Assembly: GCA_947463095.1 (NCBI GenBank)
Contig: CANHRE010000010.1
Span: 1-50,721 of the forward strand
DNA: 50,721 nt
From: Flavobacteriales bacterium
GTDB lineage: Bacteria > Bacteroidota > Bacteroidia > NS11-12g > UBA955
Direction: 5' to 3'
Shown here: piece after piece, positions 33,346 through 42,012 of the stretch
Layout: every line of letters starts with the position of its first letter
Numbering within the stretch: position 1 is the first letter of the stretch
The notes under the pieces: generated by a model
Seen by the model: only the letters and a program-made list of their open reading frames with translations
Told to the model about the DNA's origin: nothing
Databases searched by the model: none
Program-made: the position numbers and the translations under genes

Positions 33346-33792
33346 ATGGAAGCACCTGGCGGCGATGAATATTTTATGTCGAAAGCCCTGCAGCTTGCGC
33401 AGGAAGCCGCTGCTGCGGACGAAATCCCGATTGGGGCCGTAGTGGTTTATAAGGGGCGAATCATTGGAAAGGGATTCAACCAGACCGAGCAGTTGAACGA
33501 CGTTACTGCCCATGCCGAAATGCTGGCCATCACGGCGGCAGCCTCCGCGCTGAACAATAAATTCCTGGAGGAATGTACGCTGTATGTTACCGTGGAACCC
33601 TGCCTGATGTGCGCCGGAGCGATCCGTTGGGCACGGCTGCAGAAGGTGGTTTACGGCTGCAAAGAACCTAAGACCGGCTACAGCAATGAGCTGAACACCG
33701 AAAAGCTGGGCCATACGGAGGTTTGCCCGGGACCTTTGGCCGATGAAGCCCGAATCCTGATGCAGGAATTCTTCCGCAGGCGCCGCGGGTAG
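33346..33792 (+). CDS. tadA: tRNA-specific adenosine deaminase TadA
   Basis: The 148-residue zinc deaminase converts A34 to inosine in tRNA-Arg(ACG). The zinc and catalytic motifs are TAHAEMLAI (His and Glu near residue 53-55) and VEPCLMCAGAIRWARL (two Cys near 86-89). Length and layout match TadA rather than cytosine or guanine deaminases, and the tail LADEARILMQEFFRRRRG is typical. The ATG at 33346 is supported by the adjacent -7 element. Confidence 0.94.
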   Translation: MEAPGGDEYFMSKALQLAQEAAAADEIPIGAVVVYKGRIIGKGFNQTEQLNDVTAHAEMLAITAAASALNNKFLEECTLYVTVEPCLMCAGAIRWARLQKVVYGCKEPKTGYSNELNTEKLGHTEVCPGPLADEARILMQEFFRRRRG

Positions 33793-33890
33793 TAACATAA
33801 ACGGCACTTTGGATCATGGGCGTTATATCCCCGGGTACTTGGTGTTCCGGTGGGTATTTAACACTTCGTTTTCAACCCAAAATAAAACGC

Positions 33891-34268
33891 ATGAAAAACT
33901 ATTTACCTGCCATCGTTGCGCGAATTTTAGTCGCCCTAGCTTTCATTGTTCTGGGCGCATTCCACCTGATGGGTGCCGTCAAAATGGCCACCTCAGTACC
34001 AGGCTGGCTGCCCGGAGGTGTGCTGTGGATTTACATCACCGGCCTGGCTCAGATTGCCGGTGGCTTTGCCATCATCCTGGATAAAATGATGCCGCAGGCT
34101 TCCAATTTACTGGCCCTGCTTATGCTGGTTTATGTACTCATTATCCATTACCCTTTGATGGAAAACGAGCTTACACAGCAAATTGGGCTTATCAGTGTGT
34201 TGAAAGACCCTGGACTGGCAGGCGGCGCCTTGTTGGCCGGTCATCTTTCTAGCAATAAGGAATCCTGA
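33891..34268 (+). CDS. DoxX family membrane protein
   Basis: The 125-residue protein has four membrane segments and DoxX-like features: VARILVALAFIVLGAFHLMG, VPGWLPGGVLWIYITGLAQI followed by AGGFAIILD, and a final short helix. DoxX proteins occur with oxidative-stress and thiol systems in other bacteria, but the function here is unknown. The ATG at 33891 is chosen because the 25 residues before it (from 33816) are not membrane-like. It ends with its own terminator. Confidence 0.82.
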   Translation: MKNYLPAIVARILVALAFIVLGAFHLMGAVKMATSVPGWLPGGVLWIYITGLAQIAGGFAIILDKMMPQASNLLALLMLVYVLIIHYPLMENELTQQIGLISVLKDPGLAGGALLAGHLSSNKES

Positions 34269-34280
34269 AAAACTGTTCGA

Positions 34281-34308
34281 AAAAAGCCGCCTGAGGGCGG
34301 CTTTTTTT
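34281..34308 (+). terminator. Intrinsic terminator after the DoxX gene
   Basis: AAAAAGCCGCC and GGCGGCTTTTT form an 11-base-pair stem with the loop TGAG; a T-run continues to 34308. It begins 13 bases after the stop. Confidence 0.92.
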
Positions 34309-34336
34309 ATGCGCCCCCGGTTCAAGAACGTGAAGT

Positions 34337-34344
34337 TATCTTTG
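34337..34344 (+). promoter_or_regulatory. Consensus -7 promoter element of the methyltransferase gene
   Basis: TATCTTTG matches TAnnTTTG exactly and is 7 bases before the ATG at 34352. Confidence 0.55.
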
Positions 34345-34351
34345 CCGTTCT

Positions 34352-35155
34352 ATGTACGAATTTCACGGTGACAAGCGCCGCTACTTCGACATGACCCTGT
34401 CGGTTACCCGTAAACACATCATCCCGTTTATACAGGAGCGATGGACTTTTCCGGAAGGAATGGAGGTACTTGAGATCGGCTGCGGTGAGGCCGGTGTGCT
34501 GAAAGCATTCACCGACCTTGGTTATTCCTGCACCGGCATAGAGCTGGAGGATGCCAGATTAGATCATGCCCGCACTTTTATGGCTGAAGAATTGAAACGC
34601 GGAGCAGTTCAGTTTCTAAATAAAGATATCTACGATACCGACCCGGAGCACGACCTGGGTCGTCGTTTCGACCTGATTATCCTGAAGGATGTGATTGAAC
34701 ACATACCCGATCAGGCCAGGTTCATGCCCCAATTGCATCGCTTTCTCAAGCCGGGCGGGGTGGTGTTTTTTGCCTTCCCTCCCTGGCAAATGCCCTATGG
34801 CGGACACCAACAGGTATTGCCGGGCAAGCTAGCCTCCAAAATGCCCTGGTATCATCTATTGCCCGGGCCATTTTACCGGGGTTTACTAAAATTATTCGGT
34901 GTGCGGCCCTCGGGTATCAGCACCATGATGGAGATAAAATCTACCGGCATCAGTATAGAACGCTTCCTGCGCATCAGCCGAAACACAGGTTTTTCAGTTG
35001 CCCACCAAAGGCACTACCTTTTTAACCCCATCTATGAACATAAGTTTGGCATCAAGCCACGAAGACAATGGGCCATCATCTCAGCCCTACCAGTGTTGCG
35101 CAACTTTTGCACCATGGGCGTTTACTATTTGATGAAAGAACAAAGTACACAATAA
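34352..35155 (+). CDS. Class I SAM-dependent methyltransferase
   Basis: The 267-residue protein has the SAM-binding motif VLEIGCGEAGVLKAFTDLG near residue 38, the acidic motif II residue in CTGIELEDARL, and FDLIILKDVIEHIPDQARFM with HRFLKPGGVVFFAFPPW, typical of UbiE/COQ5-like methyltransferases. The C-terminal third (about 165-265) is specific and hydrophobic in places (AIISALPVLRNFCTMGVYYL), perhaps membrane-associated. The substrate is unknown. It precedes the DUF6089-uppS-bamA operon by 77 bases; in many relatives NAD kinase and pdxJ hold the equivalent place, so its link to that operon is unclear. Confidence 0.82.
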   Translation: MYEFHGDKRRYFDMTLSVTRKHIIPFIQERWTFPEGMEVLEIGCGEAGVLKAFTDLGYSCTGIELEDARLDHARTFMAEELKRGAVQFLNKDIYDTDPEHDLGRRFDLIILKDVIEHIPDQARFMPQLHRFLKPGGVVFFAFPPWQMPYGGHQQVLPGKLASKMPWYHLLPGPFYRGLLKLFGVRPSGISTMMEIKSTGISIERFLRISRNTGFSVAHQRHYLFNPIYEHKFGIKPRRQWAIISALPVLRNFCTMGVYYLMKEQSTQ

Positions 35156-35232
35156 GAGGCGCGTAGGCGCGTTTTTCTATGGTCATTTCGGAGAAATTCT
35201 CAAATCAGAACAATATATTCGCAGATTCAGGC

Positions 35233-36150
35233 ATGAAAACAACATTCAGGATTACTGTGCTTTCGGCTGTCGTTCTGCTGCTTTGGCCCATTGAGGCCCA
35301 TGCCCAGCGCAGAGTTGGCAAGCCGCTTCAGGTAGGGGTTTTGCTTGGCGCGTCCAATTACATGGGCGATTTGGCTAAAACGTCTGCGGTGATGAAAGAA
35401 ACCAAGCCCGCCGGCGGTTTGATTTGCCGCTACGACCTGAACTATATGTTCACCTTGAGGGGCAGCGCCCTCTTTGGCACCATTTCTGGTACCGATGCCA
35501 ACTACAAAGGCATTGATGCCGGCAGGGAAGCCAGAAACCTTAGCTTCAAATCCAACGTAGTGGAATTTGGCGGTCAATTGGAGTGGAACTTATTCGGCTA
35601 TGAATCAGACCGCAACTCCATGGCCAACTCACCATACGTATTTGCGGGTTTCGCCGTTTATAAATTCAATCCCAAAGCCTACTTCGAGTACAACGCAGCC
35701 ATTTTCAATACCATTGACCCCAATGGAACATTGGCGCAATACGACAAAAAATGGGTAGAACTTCAACCCCTCGGCACTGAAGGCCAAGAAACCACAAAAT
35801 ACAACGACAGGCAACGCTACAGCCTGACACAAATTTCCATCCCCATGGGTATTGGTTATAAAGCACAACTGGATGAGGATTGGGCTCTCGGTATTGAACT
35901 GGGCTTGCGCAAAACCTTCACAGATTATTTGGATGATGTGAGCACGGAATATGTTGACGACCAGATTGTGGGTGGTGCCTATGGTTATCTCTCTGTTGCC
36001 ATGAAAGATAGAGCCCGCGAAGTGGGTAAGCCTTCTGCCATGAACAACCAAAAGAGGGGAAATGAGGATTTAAAAGACTGGTATATTTTTGGTGGCATTA
36101 CGCTTACCCGCCCTATTACAGGCGGACACCGCGGGTGCTTTAATTTCTGA
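35233..36150 (+). CDS. DUF6089 family outer-membrane protein (copy 1)
   Basis: The 305-residue protein has a signal peptide (TTFRITVLSAVVLLLWPIEA, then HAQ) and the DUF6089 pattern: VGVLLGASNYMGDLAK, then RYDLNYMFTLRGSALFGTIS, NVVEFGGQLEWNLF, PYVFAGFAVYKFNPKAYFE, MGIGYKAQLDEDWALGIELG and LRKTFTDYLDDVS. It is a predicted 8-stranded-type outer-membrane barrel. The gene is found before uppS and bamA in many Bacteroidota. The ATG at 35233 is chosen over an in-frame start at 35179 because it begins the signal peptide. A -7-like TATATTCG (35214-35221) precedes it by 11 bases. A second copy follows after 14 bases. Confidence 0.86.
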   Translation: MKTTFRITVLSAVVLLLWPIEAHAQRRVGKPLQVGVLLGASNYMGDLAKTSAVMKETKPAGGLICRYDLNYMFTLRGSALFGTISGTDANYKGIDAGREARNLSFKSNVVEFGGQLEWNLFGYESDRNSMANSPYVFAGFAVYKFNPKAYFEYNAAIFNTIDPNGTLAQYDKKWVELQPLGTEGQETTKYNDRQRYSLTQISIPMGIGYKAQLDEDWALGIELGLRKTFTDYLDDVSTEYVDDQIVGGAYGYLSVAMKDRAREVGKPSAMNNQKRGNEDLKDWYIFGGITLTRPITGGHRGCFNF

Positions 36151-36157
36151 GGAAAGG
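36149..36157 (+). promoter_or_regulatory. Shine-Dalgarno-like sequence before a TTG start
   Basis: GAGGAAAGG overlaps the end of the first DUF6089 gene and is 7 bases before the TTG at 36165. Ribosome binding sites of this kind are rare in this phylum; here it supports the non-ATG start. Confidence 0.5.
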
Positions 36158-36164
36158 TTACTGT

Positions 36165-36980
36165 TTGATAAGGACCATTTTGTTTGTGCTGGCTTTAGGC
36201 CAGGGTGTCTTTAATACGCTCTGTGCACAACGCTTTTTTAACGGAAAGCGGGAAATGGGCATATTCCTTGGCGGCTCCAATTACCATGGCGACCTAGCTC
36301 CTGAAATTGTTTGGCGCAATACCGGAGCAGCCTTTGGTCCCTTTTTCAGATATAATTTCAATCCTTACGTTTGTTACCGCGTTCAGGCAACTTATGCGAG
36401 CATCAGGGGTGCAGACTCCAACTACGCCCCACAGGCATCGCGCAATCTTGATTTTCACAGCGATGTCATTGAAGCTGCTCAAACCTTTGAGTTTAACTTC
36501 CACCGCTTTGGCGTGAACGTGCTTGATAAAAATTTCACTCCATACCTCAGCTTAGGCTTATCGGTATTCTATTTCAACCCGAAAACCGATTACGGAGTCG
36601 GAAAACAAGTGCTGAGAAACCACCATACCGAAGGTCAAAAACGCAGCTACAGCACCCTGCAGGTTGCTGTTCCCATAGGGTTGGGCATCAAATATAACCT
36701 GAGCAGGAACTGGGTTGTAGGGATGGAAGCTGTTTGGCGCAAGACCTTCACAGACTACCTGGATGATGTGAAAGGGAGCTATCCCGACTACAAGCAACAA
36801 AAGGATCAATACGGTGATTTATCTGCCGAACTGAGCCACCGCGAAACCGCTACGGGGCTCAAACCTTTCCGGGGAGGCACCCAACGCGGAGAACAAAGCC
36901 TGAAGGATTGGTACTTTTTCCTTGGTTTTACCCTCTCATATCGCTTTACTCCCGTAATTTGCAGGCTGAATAACGGCTGA
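36165..36980 (+). CDS. DUF6089 family outer-membrane protein (copy 2), TTG start
   Basis: The 271-residue paralogue of the preceding protein shares GIFLGGSNYHGDLA (compare GVLLGASNYMGDLAK), SIRGADSNYAPQASRNLDF, PYLSLGLSVFYFNPKTDYG, GLGIKYNLSRNWVVGMEAVW and RKTFTDYLDDVKGSYPDYKQ. The TTG at 36165 is the only start that keeps the signal peptide (IRTILFVLALGQGVFNTLCA then Q); the first ATG falls inside the mature domain. The gene lies between copy 1 (14-base gap) and uppS (4-base gap), so all four genes to bamA read as one operon. Confidence 0.85.
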   Translation: MIRTILFVLALGQGVFNTLCAQRFFNGKREMGIFLGGSNYHGDLAPEIVWRNTGAAFGPFFRYNFNPYVCYRVQATYASIRGADSNYAPQASRNLDFHSDVIEAAQTFEFNFHRFGVNVLDKNFTPYLSLGLSVFYFNPKTDYGVGKQVLRNHHTEGQKRSYSTLQVAVPIGLGIKYNLSRNWVVGMEAVWRKTFTDYLDDVKGSYPDYKQQKDQYGDLSAELSHRETATGLKPFRGGTQRGEQSLKDWYFFLGFTLSYRFTPVICRLNNG

Positions 36981-36984
36981 GTCT

Positions 36985-37731
36985 TTGCTCAAAGAACAAA
37001 TCATACCTGAACGCATGCCCAAACACGTAGCCATCATCATGGATGGCAACGGTCGTTGGGCGCTTCAGAAAGGCCATCTGCGCTCGTTGGGTCATGCCCA
37101 GGGTGTTGATGCAGTGCGTGCCGTAACTGAGGCAGCCGCCGAGGTAGGCGTGGAATACCTCACCTTGTATGCCTTTTCTACCGAGAATTGGCGCAGGCCT
37201 CAGGAAGAAATTAACGCGCTGATGACGCTGCTGGTGCATACCATCAAAAGCGAAACCGATACCCTGATGAAAAATGGCATCCGTTTGGAGGCCATCGGCA
37301 ATCTGGAACAATTACCCGAATCCTGTAACAATCAGTTGATGGAAACCGTCCATGCCACCAGAAACAACAACAGGATGACACTGATTCTTGCCCTTAGCTA
37401 CAGTGGTCGTTGGGACATCATGGAAGCAACCCGAAAAATTGCCCGCGAGGTGAAATTAGGAACCCTGAACCCCGAAGATATCAACGAGGAAGTGTTGAAC
37501 AATGCGTTGAACACAGCCCGTTATCCCAACCCCGAACTGTTGATACGCACCAGCGGTGAACAGCGCATCAGCAACTTTCTGCTATGGGAAATAGCCTATG
37601 CAGAAATGCATTTCACCCCGGTGCTGTGGCCGGATTTCACCAAAGACGATTTTTACACCGCCCTGCTTGATTACCAAAACCGCGAAAGGCGCTTTGGACT
37701 CACCGGCGCTCATGTACCAAGCATTTCCTGA
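36985..37731 (+). CDS. uppS: Isoprenyl transferase / undecaprenyl diphosphate synthase UppS
   Basis: The enzyme builds the C55 lipid carrier for peptidoglycan and O-antigen by cis-condensation of IPP. The 248-residue sequence has the catalytic HVAIIMDGNGRWALQKG near residue 14, GHAQGVDAVRAVTEAAAEVG, YLTLYAFSTENWRRPQEEI, LALSYSGRWDIMEATRKIA and the IPP-binding LLIRTSGEQRISNFLLWEIA with WPDF. The TTG at 36985 gives KEQIIPERMPKHVAIIMDG, the normal family N terminus; the alternative ATG at 37015 would start at MPKHVA. It lies 4 bases after the second DUF6089 gene and 5 bases before bamA. Confidence 0.94.
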   Translation: MLKEQIIPERMPKHVAIIMDGNGRWALQKGHLRSLGHAQGVDAVRAVTEAAAEVGVEYLTLYAFSTENWRRPQEEINALMTLLVHTIKSETDTLMKNGIRLEAIGNLEQLPESCNNQLMETVHATRNNNRMTLILALSYSGRWDIMEATRKIAREVKLGTLNPEDINEEVLNNALNTARYPNPELLIRTSGEQRISNFLLWEIAYAEMHFTPVLWPDFTKDDFYTALLDYQNRERRFGLTGAHVPSIS

Positions 37732-37736
37732 ATCCC

Positions 37737-40283
37737 TTGACACGCCGGCTTAAACACGCTTCCCTCTGGGTTATCCTGCTTTCAGGAGTCCTATTTCGCA
37801 ACCTTGCCGCGCAGGGTGATTCTTCACTGTACGAACCTTATAACTTCGTTGATCCGGAAGAATATGTCATCAAGGATATTCGTGTTTCCGGAGCCCGTTA
37901 CATCCAGGAAGCGCTGGTAACTATTTATTCCGGGCTGTCCATTAACCAGAAAATTAAAATCCCCGGAGATGCCATCCCTGCTGCCATTGAAAACCTCTGG
38001 AAACAGCAGTTTTTCGCTGACATCCAGATAGGCATGAAGAAACTGCCCGGCAGGCAGGTGGTGCTTACCATCTATGTTTCTGAACGGAGTAAACTCAGTA
38101 AGTTCAGCATCAAAGGCCTGAAGAAGGGTGAAACGAAAAACCTCCGCGAAGAGATTTCGCTGAAAAGCAATATGATCATCACCCAGAACCTGCTGAATAA
38201 AACGCGCAAGGAGATTCTGGATTATTATGTCAAAAAAGGTTACTACAGCGCTGCTGTAGCCTTCAAGCGCGAGCCGGAAACCAATAAACCCAACTTTGAA
38301 ATCATTCGTATTTCAGTAGAAAAGGGACCCAAGGTGAAGGTGTACGATATCCGTTTTGCCGGAAACGAAAAACTGGACGACGCTACCCTGCGCAGGGTTT
38401 TCAAAAAAACCAAAAGGCTTTACAAAAAATGGAACTTCCTGGCTGCCAGCAAGTTCATCGAGGATAAATACGAAGAAGAAAAAACCGGTATCGTTACCAA
38501 GTACAGCGAGCTGGGCTACAGGGATGCACAAGTTCTGTATGATTCCATCAATCAGATTGCCCCTGACCGCCTGGTAATCAATATTGGCATCAACGAAGGC
38601 AGTCAATACCGTTTCCGCAACATCTATTGGCGGGGTAATACCAAGTTCCGCAATGGTATGCTCGACACCCTGCTGGGCATTAAAAAGGGCGACGTGTATA
38701 ATCAGGCGCTGCTGCAGGAACGCCTGTTTGCCAATGCGGGCGGATATGACATCCAAAGCCTGTACATGGACGATGGTTATCTATTCTTCAACATGCAACC
38801 TGTTGAAGTGGCAGTGAGCAATGATTCCATCGACATGGAGATCAGGATTTACGAAGGCGAGCAAGCGCGTGTAAACCGGGTAACCGTGAGCGGAAATACC
38901 AAAACCAGTGATCATGTTGTTTTGCGGGAAATACGCACCAAACCGGGTGATAAATTCAGCCGCAGCGATATCCAGCGAACCATGCGCGATTTGGCACAGC
39001 TTGGCTATTTCGATCCGGAACAAATGGGCGTGGACCCTGTTCCCAACCAGATGGACGGGACAGTGGACATTCGCTACAAGGTTTCCGAAAAACCAAGCGA
39101 TCAAATTGAACTTTCCGGAGGCTGGGGCGCCAATGGCTTCACCGGAAGGCCGGCATTGCTGGGAACAGCCGGTGTGACCCTGAACAACTTCAGCATCCGT
39201 AAACTGGGTAAGCCTTCACTCTGGAATCCTATACCCAGTGGCGACGGTCAGCGACTGTCTCTTCGGGCACAAAGCAATGGAACTTTTTATCAGGGGTATA
39301 ATTTCAGCTTTACAGAACCCTGGCTGGGTGGTAAAAAGCCCAATTCATTCTCCGTTAGCCTGTTCCATACCATTAACGCCTATGATTACGCCGTAAAATC
39401 AGACCCCAACCGCAAGGTGCTTTACAATACCGGAGCTTCTGTGTCATTCGGTAAAAGGCTGCGCTGGCCGGACGATTTCTTCTCCATGCAGTGGGTATTC
39501 TCTTTCCAACGCTACCGTTTCCAAAACCTGTCAGGCTCCGGATTTGGCTTCCCTGCTGACTTTAAAAACGGAACTTCATATGTGCCCAGCATTCAATTTG
39601 TGCTTACCCGCAACTCCGTAAGCGCGCCCATCTTCCCGGAAAGTGGAAGCCAGTTTACCTTCAGCCTGCAGGCTACACCACCTTATTCTGCCTTCAATGG
39701 CAAAGACTACCGCACCATGCTGCCGGCGGATAAATACCGCTGGATAGAATACCATAAGTGGAAATTCGACGCCAACTGGTACACCCTGCTGTTCAAGAAC
39801 TGCGTGCTCAGCACACAGGCCCGATTTGGCTTCCTCGGATTCTACAACCGCGACTTGGGTATGACTTTCTTTGAGCGCTTCCGACTTGGCGGCAGCGGCC
39901 TGTTTGGATTTTCACTGGCGGGTACGGAAATTATCTCTCAACGAGGATACGACAACTTCACGGTGAGCGATGCAGCAAGCCGCAGCGAAAGCGGGGTTCC
40001 CATCTACAATAAACTCACCACGGAAATCCGCTACGCCATCACTAAAAACCCCACAGCCACCGTTTATGGCCATGTTTTTGCCGAGGCTGGTAATGCATAT
40101 GTGAACTTCAACAGCTTTAATCCCTTCCAGGATTTGCGCCGTGCAGTAGGTGTAGGTGTAAGGCTATTCATGCCCATGTTCGGCCTGATTGGCCTGGATT
40201 ATGCCTATGGATTCGACTGGCGCCTTGTATCTGGGAACAGCAAACCGGGTCAGTTCCACTTCTTCCTGGGTCAGCAATTCTGA
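37737..40283 (+). CDS. bamA: Outer-membrane protein assembly factor BamA, TTG start
   Basis: The 848-residue protein has a signal peptide (LWVILLSGVLFRNLAAQ), POTRA repeats (about 35-420: YVIKDIRVSGARYIQEALVT, KVKVYDIRFAGNEKLDDATL, QARVNRVTVSGNTKTSDHVV) and a 16-strand Omp85 barrel with LGGSGLFGF and the L6-type region. It ends FHFFLGQQF, with the terminal Phe of outer-membrane proteins. BamA inserts beta-barrels into the outer membrane. TTG is the only start that keeps the signal peptide. The usual ompH/skp genes do not follow; the next gene is convergent, just 5 bases away, so bamA ends the operon and has no room for a terminator of its own. Confidence 0.96.
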   Translation: MTRRLKHASLWVILLSGVLFRNLAAQGDSSLYEPYNFVDPEEYVIKDIRVSGARYIQEALVTIYSGLSINQKIKIPGDAIPAAIENLWKQQFFADIQIGMKKLPGRQVVLTIYVSERSKLSKFSIKGLKKGETKNLREEISLKSNMIITQNLLNKTRKEILDYYVKKGYYSAAVAFKREPETNKPNFEIIRISVEKGPKVKVYDIRFAGNEKLDDATLRRVFKKTKRLYKKWNFLAASKFIEDKYEEEKTGIVTKYSELGYRDAQVLYDSINQIAPDRLVINIGINEGSQYRFRNIYWRGNTKFRNGMLDTLLGIKKGDVYNQALLQERLFANAGGYDIQSLYMDDGYLFFNMQPVEVAVSNDSIDMEIRIYEGEQARVNRVTVSGNTKTSDHVVLREIRTKPGDKFSRSDIQRTMRDLAQLGYFDPEQMGVDPVPNQMDGTVDIRYKVSEKPSDQIELSGGWGANGFTGRPALLGTAGVTLNNFSIRKLGKPSLWNPIPSGDGQRLSLRAQSNGTFYQGYNFSFTEPWLGGKKPNSFSVSLFHTINAYDYAVKSDPNRKVLYNTGASVSFGKRLRWPDDFFSMQWVFSFQRYRFQNLSGSGFGFPADFKNGTSYVPSIQFVLTRNSVSAPIFPESGSQFTFSLQATPPYSAFNGKDYRTMLPADKYRWIEYHKWKFDANWYTLLFKNCVLSTQARFGFLGFYNRDLGMTFFERFRLGGSGLFGFSLAGTEIISQRGYDNFTVSDAASRSESGVPIYNKLTTEIRYAITKNPTATVYGHVFAEAGNAYVNFNSFNPFQDLRRAVGVGVRLFMPMFGLIGLDYAYGFDWRLVSGNSKPGQFHFFLGQQF

Positions 40284-40288
40284 GCTCA

Positions 40289-41356
40289 TCAGAACGCTTC
40301 GCCGAAGGCCACATAGAATCCTCGTTGGCCGGAAATTCCCCATGCATAATCAAACCGCAGGTTCACCTTTGACTTGCGATCGGCCTGATACCTGAATCCG
40401 ATACCTCCGTTGGGCTTCAACCTGAAGGCTTCTCCGGACGCGCGCATCCAGGCATTACCGATACCTGCAAACAAAGTAAAGCCCAGCCGCCGGCCAAAAG
40501 CATGCCTCCATTCGGTTTGCAGGCCGGCAATACGTTCCCCACGGTATCTTCCGGTAAAATATCCACGCGCGGCATCGCCACCATAGGCGGGCAAATCAAA
40601 AAAAGGTCCTCGTGCATGGCCTGTTTGCATATAAAAACGCAGGGCCAGCGTATGCCGGTCTTCGGTGAAGAACAGCCTTCCGTCAAACATTTGTGTTATG
40701 TAGCTGATGCGCTCTGCGCTGCGGTTTAAACCAAACTGCCAACGAAACAGCCCGCCATGCTGCGGGTTTAACAGGTTGTCGCGGCTGTCATAACTACCTA
40801 TTGCAGACAAGCCCAACAAACGGTTCGGGCGCAGGCTTTGCCACACGGCAGAATCACCTTCCATATAACGAAGTTGCTGCAATGAGGCATATCGCAGGGA
40901 CGGGCCAAGGAACAGGTTCTTATGCAACACGCTTTTCAGATATTCTGCGTGGAAATCGGTTTTCTTTGCCTGATAGCGTGCAAACAGTGCTCCGGGCGTA
41001 AAGGCCCCGGGCTTCCAGTAGTAATCCGGGTAACGCGCCGTAAGGATATTACCTGAGCTGAAGCCGCGGTTGTTACCCAGGTAATAATCCCAGGAAGCGC
41101 TGAATACACGTTGTCGGTTCTGGGTGAACGTGGCTTCCAGCTTTGCCGCCGACAAACGGTGTCTTTGGCTGATCTGAAAAGGCAGCATCACCACTGCTCC
41201 TGCGTAAAAGCGGGTTTCTGGAGCATAACCCAGTGTGGGTACAGGGAGGATACGGATTCTGGTAAAACTGTCAGCAGCACCAATGTTACCGGCACGTGCC
41301 TGGAAAGCGAACAGTGGAAGACCGCAAAGACATAAGGTCAGCCAATGGGCAACCAT
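40289..41356 (-). CDS. Omp85/D15-type outer-membrane barrel without POTRA domains
   Basis: The 355-residue protein has a signal peptide (MVAHWLTLCLCGLPLFAFQA). It then resembles the C-terminal barrel of BamA/TamA surface antigens: LPVPTLGYAPETRFYAGAVV, LLGLSAIGSYDSRDNLLNPQ, GGLFRWQFGLNRSAERISYI and GGIGFRYQADRKSKVNLRFD, ending YVAFGEAF with terminal Phe. No POTRA domain is present, unlike true BamA. Proteins of this type are known as secretion pores or orphan barrels; the role here is unknown. It overlaps the upstream gene by 19 bases. The long in-frame reading to 41497 is ignored because it lacks a signal peptide at its start. Confidence 0.8.
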   Translation of the reverse strand: MVAHWLTLCLCGLPLFAFQARAGNIGAADSFTRIRILPVPTLGYAPETRFYAGAVVMLPFQISQRHRLSAAKLEATFTQNRQRVFSASWDYYLGNNRGFSSGNILTARYPDYYWKPGAFTPGALFARYQAKKTDFHAEYLKSVLHKNLFLGPSLRYASLQQLRYMEGDSAVWQSLRPNRLLGLSAIGSYDSRDNLLNPQHGGLFRWQFGLNRSAERISYITQMFDGRLFFTEDRHTLALRFYMQTGHARGPFFDLPAYGGDAARGYFTGRYRGERIAGLQTEWRHAFGRRLGFTLFAGIGNAWMRASGEAFRLKPNGGIGFRYQADRKSKVNLRFDYAWGISGQRGFYVAFGEAF

Positions 41357-41976
41357 ACATGTGGATCCACTTTCCCTTCGAAAATTCGCCCCAGCATCAT
41401 TTGGATCAGGGCCTCGCGTTCCACATCTGCTTCGCGCAGCATTTGTTCTATACCGCGTTCTCCGGCGTCTACCAGGTGTGCCAAATCTAAGGTCCATTGG
41501 TGCTCCCGCACAAAACGCAACTTTAATTCTGTTTCAGTACCATCCATCAACAGCGAGGCCCAAGCTGTGTCATGATTTATGCGCACCGCACCGATAGCTG
41601 TTCCTGATTGCCCCACATTTCCTATCATCCCATTGCTGATGGCATATTGAAGCAGGGAAGTGCCGGTCATAACCCTGATTTCAGCATGCGGCACCCGTGC
41701 TCTGAGGGTAAGCGCCAATACCAGCCGCATCAGACTTTGAGCAGCCAGTTGCTGTGAGTCGGCAAAGCGCGCCAGGTGTAAAACGGAATCGTAATAGCTG
41801 AATGAATTGCTGCTGAACAACTTGAGTGCCGCAGTTGCATCCTTTCTGTTCATGGCTTCCTGATATTGCAAAAAGCACGCCTTTACCTGTGCAGCGTCAT
41901 CCTGCGCGTATAGCTTTTTTGGCCCCATACTAACGGCAAAAGCCAGCAAACACAAAAACATCAACTTTTTGTTCAT
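41338..41976 (-). CDS. Secreted NTF2/SnoaL-like protein of unknown function
   Basis: The 212-residue product has a signal peptide (MNKKLMFLCLLAFAVSMGPK then KLYAQ). The segment VKACFLQYQEAMNRKDATAA then LKLFSSNSFSYYDSVLHLAR resembles the start of NTF2-like (SnoaL/DUF4878) folds, and TAIGAVRINHDTAWASLLMD and LKLRFVREHQWTLDLAHLVD fit the later strands. No catalytic residue can be assigned. Its stop overlaps the start of the Omp85-like barrel gene, so it may act with that barrel. pgk lies 36 bases upstream. Confidence 0.68.
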   Translation of the reverse strand: MNKKLMFLCLLAFAVSMGPKKLYAQDDAAQVKACFLQYQEAMNRKDATAALKLFSSNSFSYYDSVLHLARFADSQQLAAQSLMRLVLALTLRARVPHAEIRVMTGTSLLQYAISNGMIGNVGQSGTAIGAVRINHDTAWASLLMDGTETELKLRFVREHQWTLDLAHLVDAGERGIEQMLREADVEREALIQMMLGRIFEGKVDPHVWLPIG

Positions 41977-42012
41977 CAGCATAAACATCATTTTACTTCA
42001 AACGCGCTTCCA

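Noticed and set aside
35159-35176. GCGC/GCGC hairpin with T5 after the methyltransferase gene, possible terminator
   Set aside because: The stem is only four base pairs, and the sequence is better described as a short direct repeat (GGCGCGT twice).
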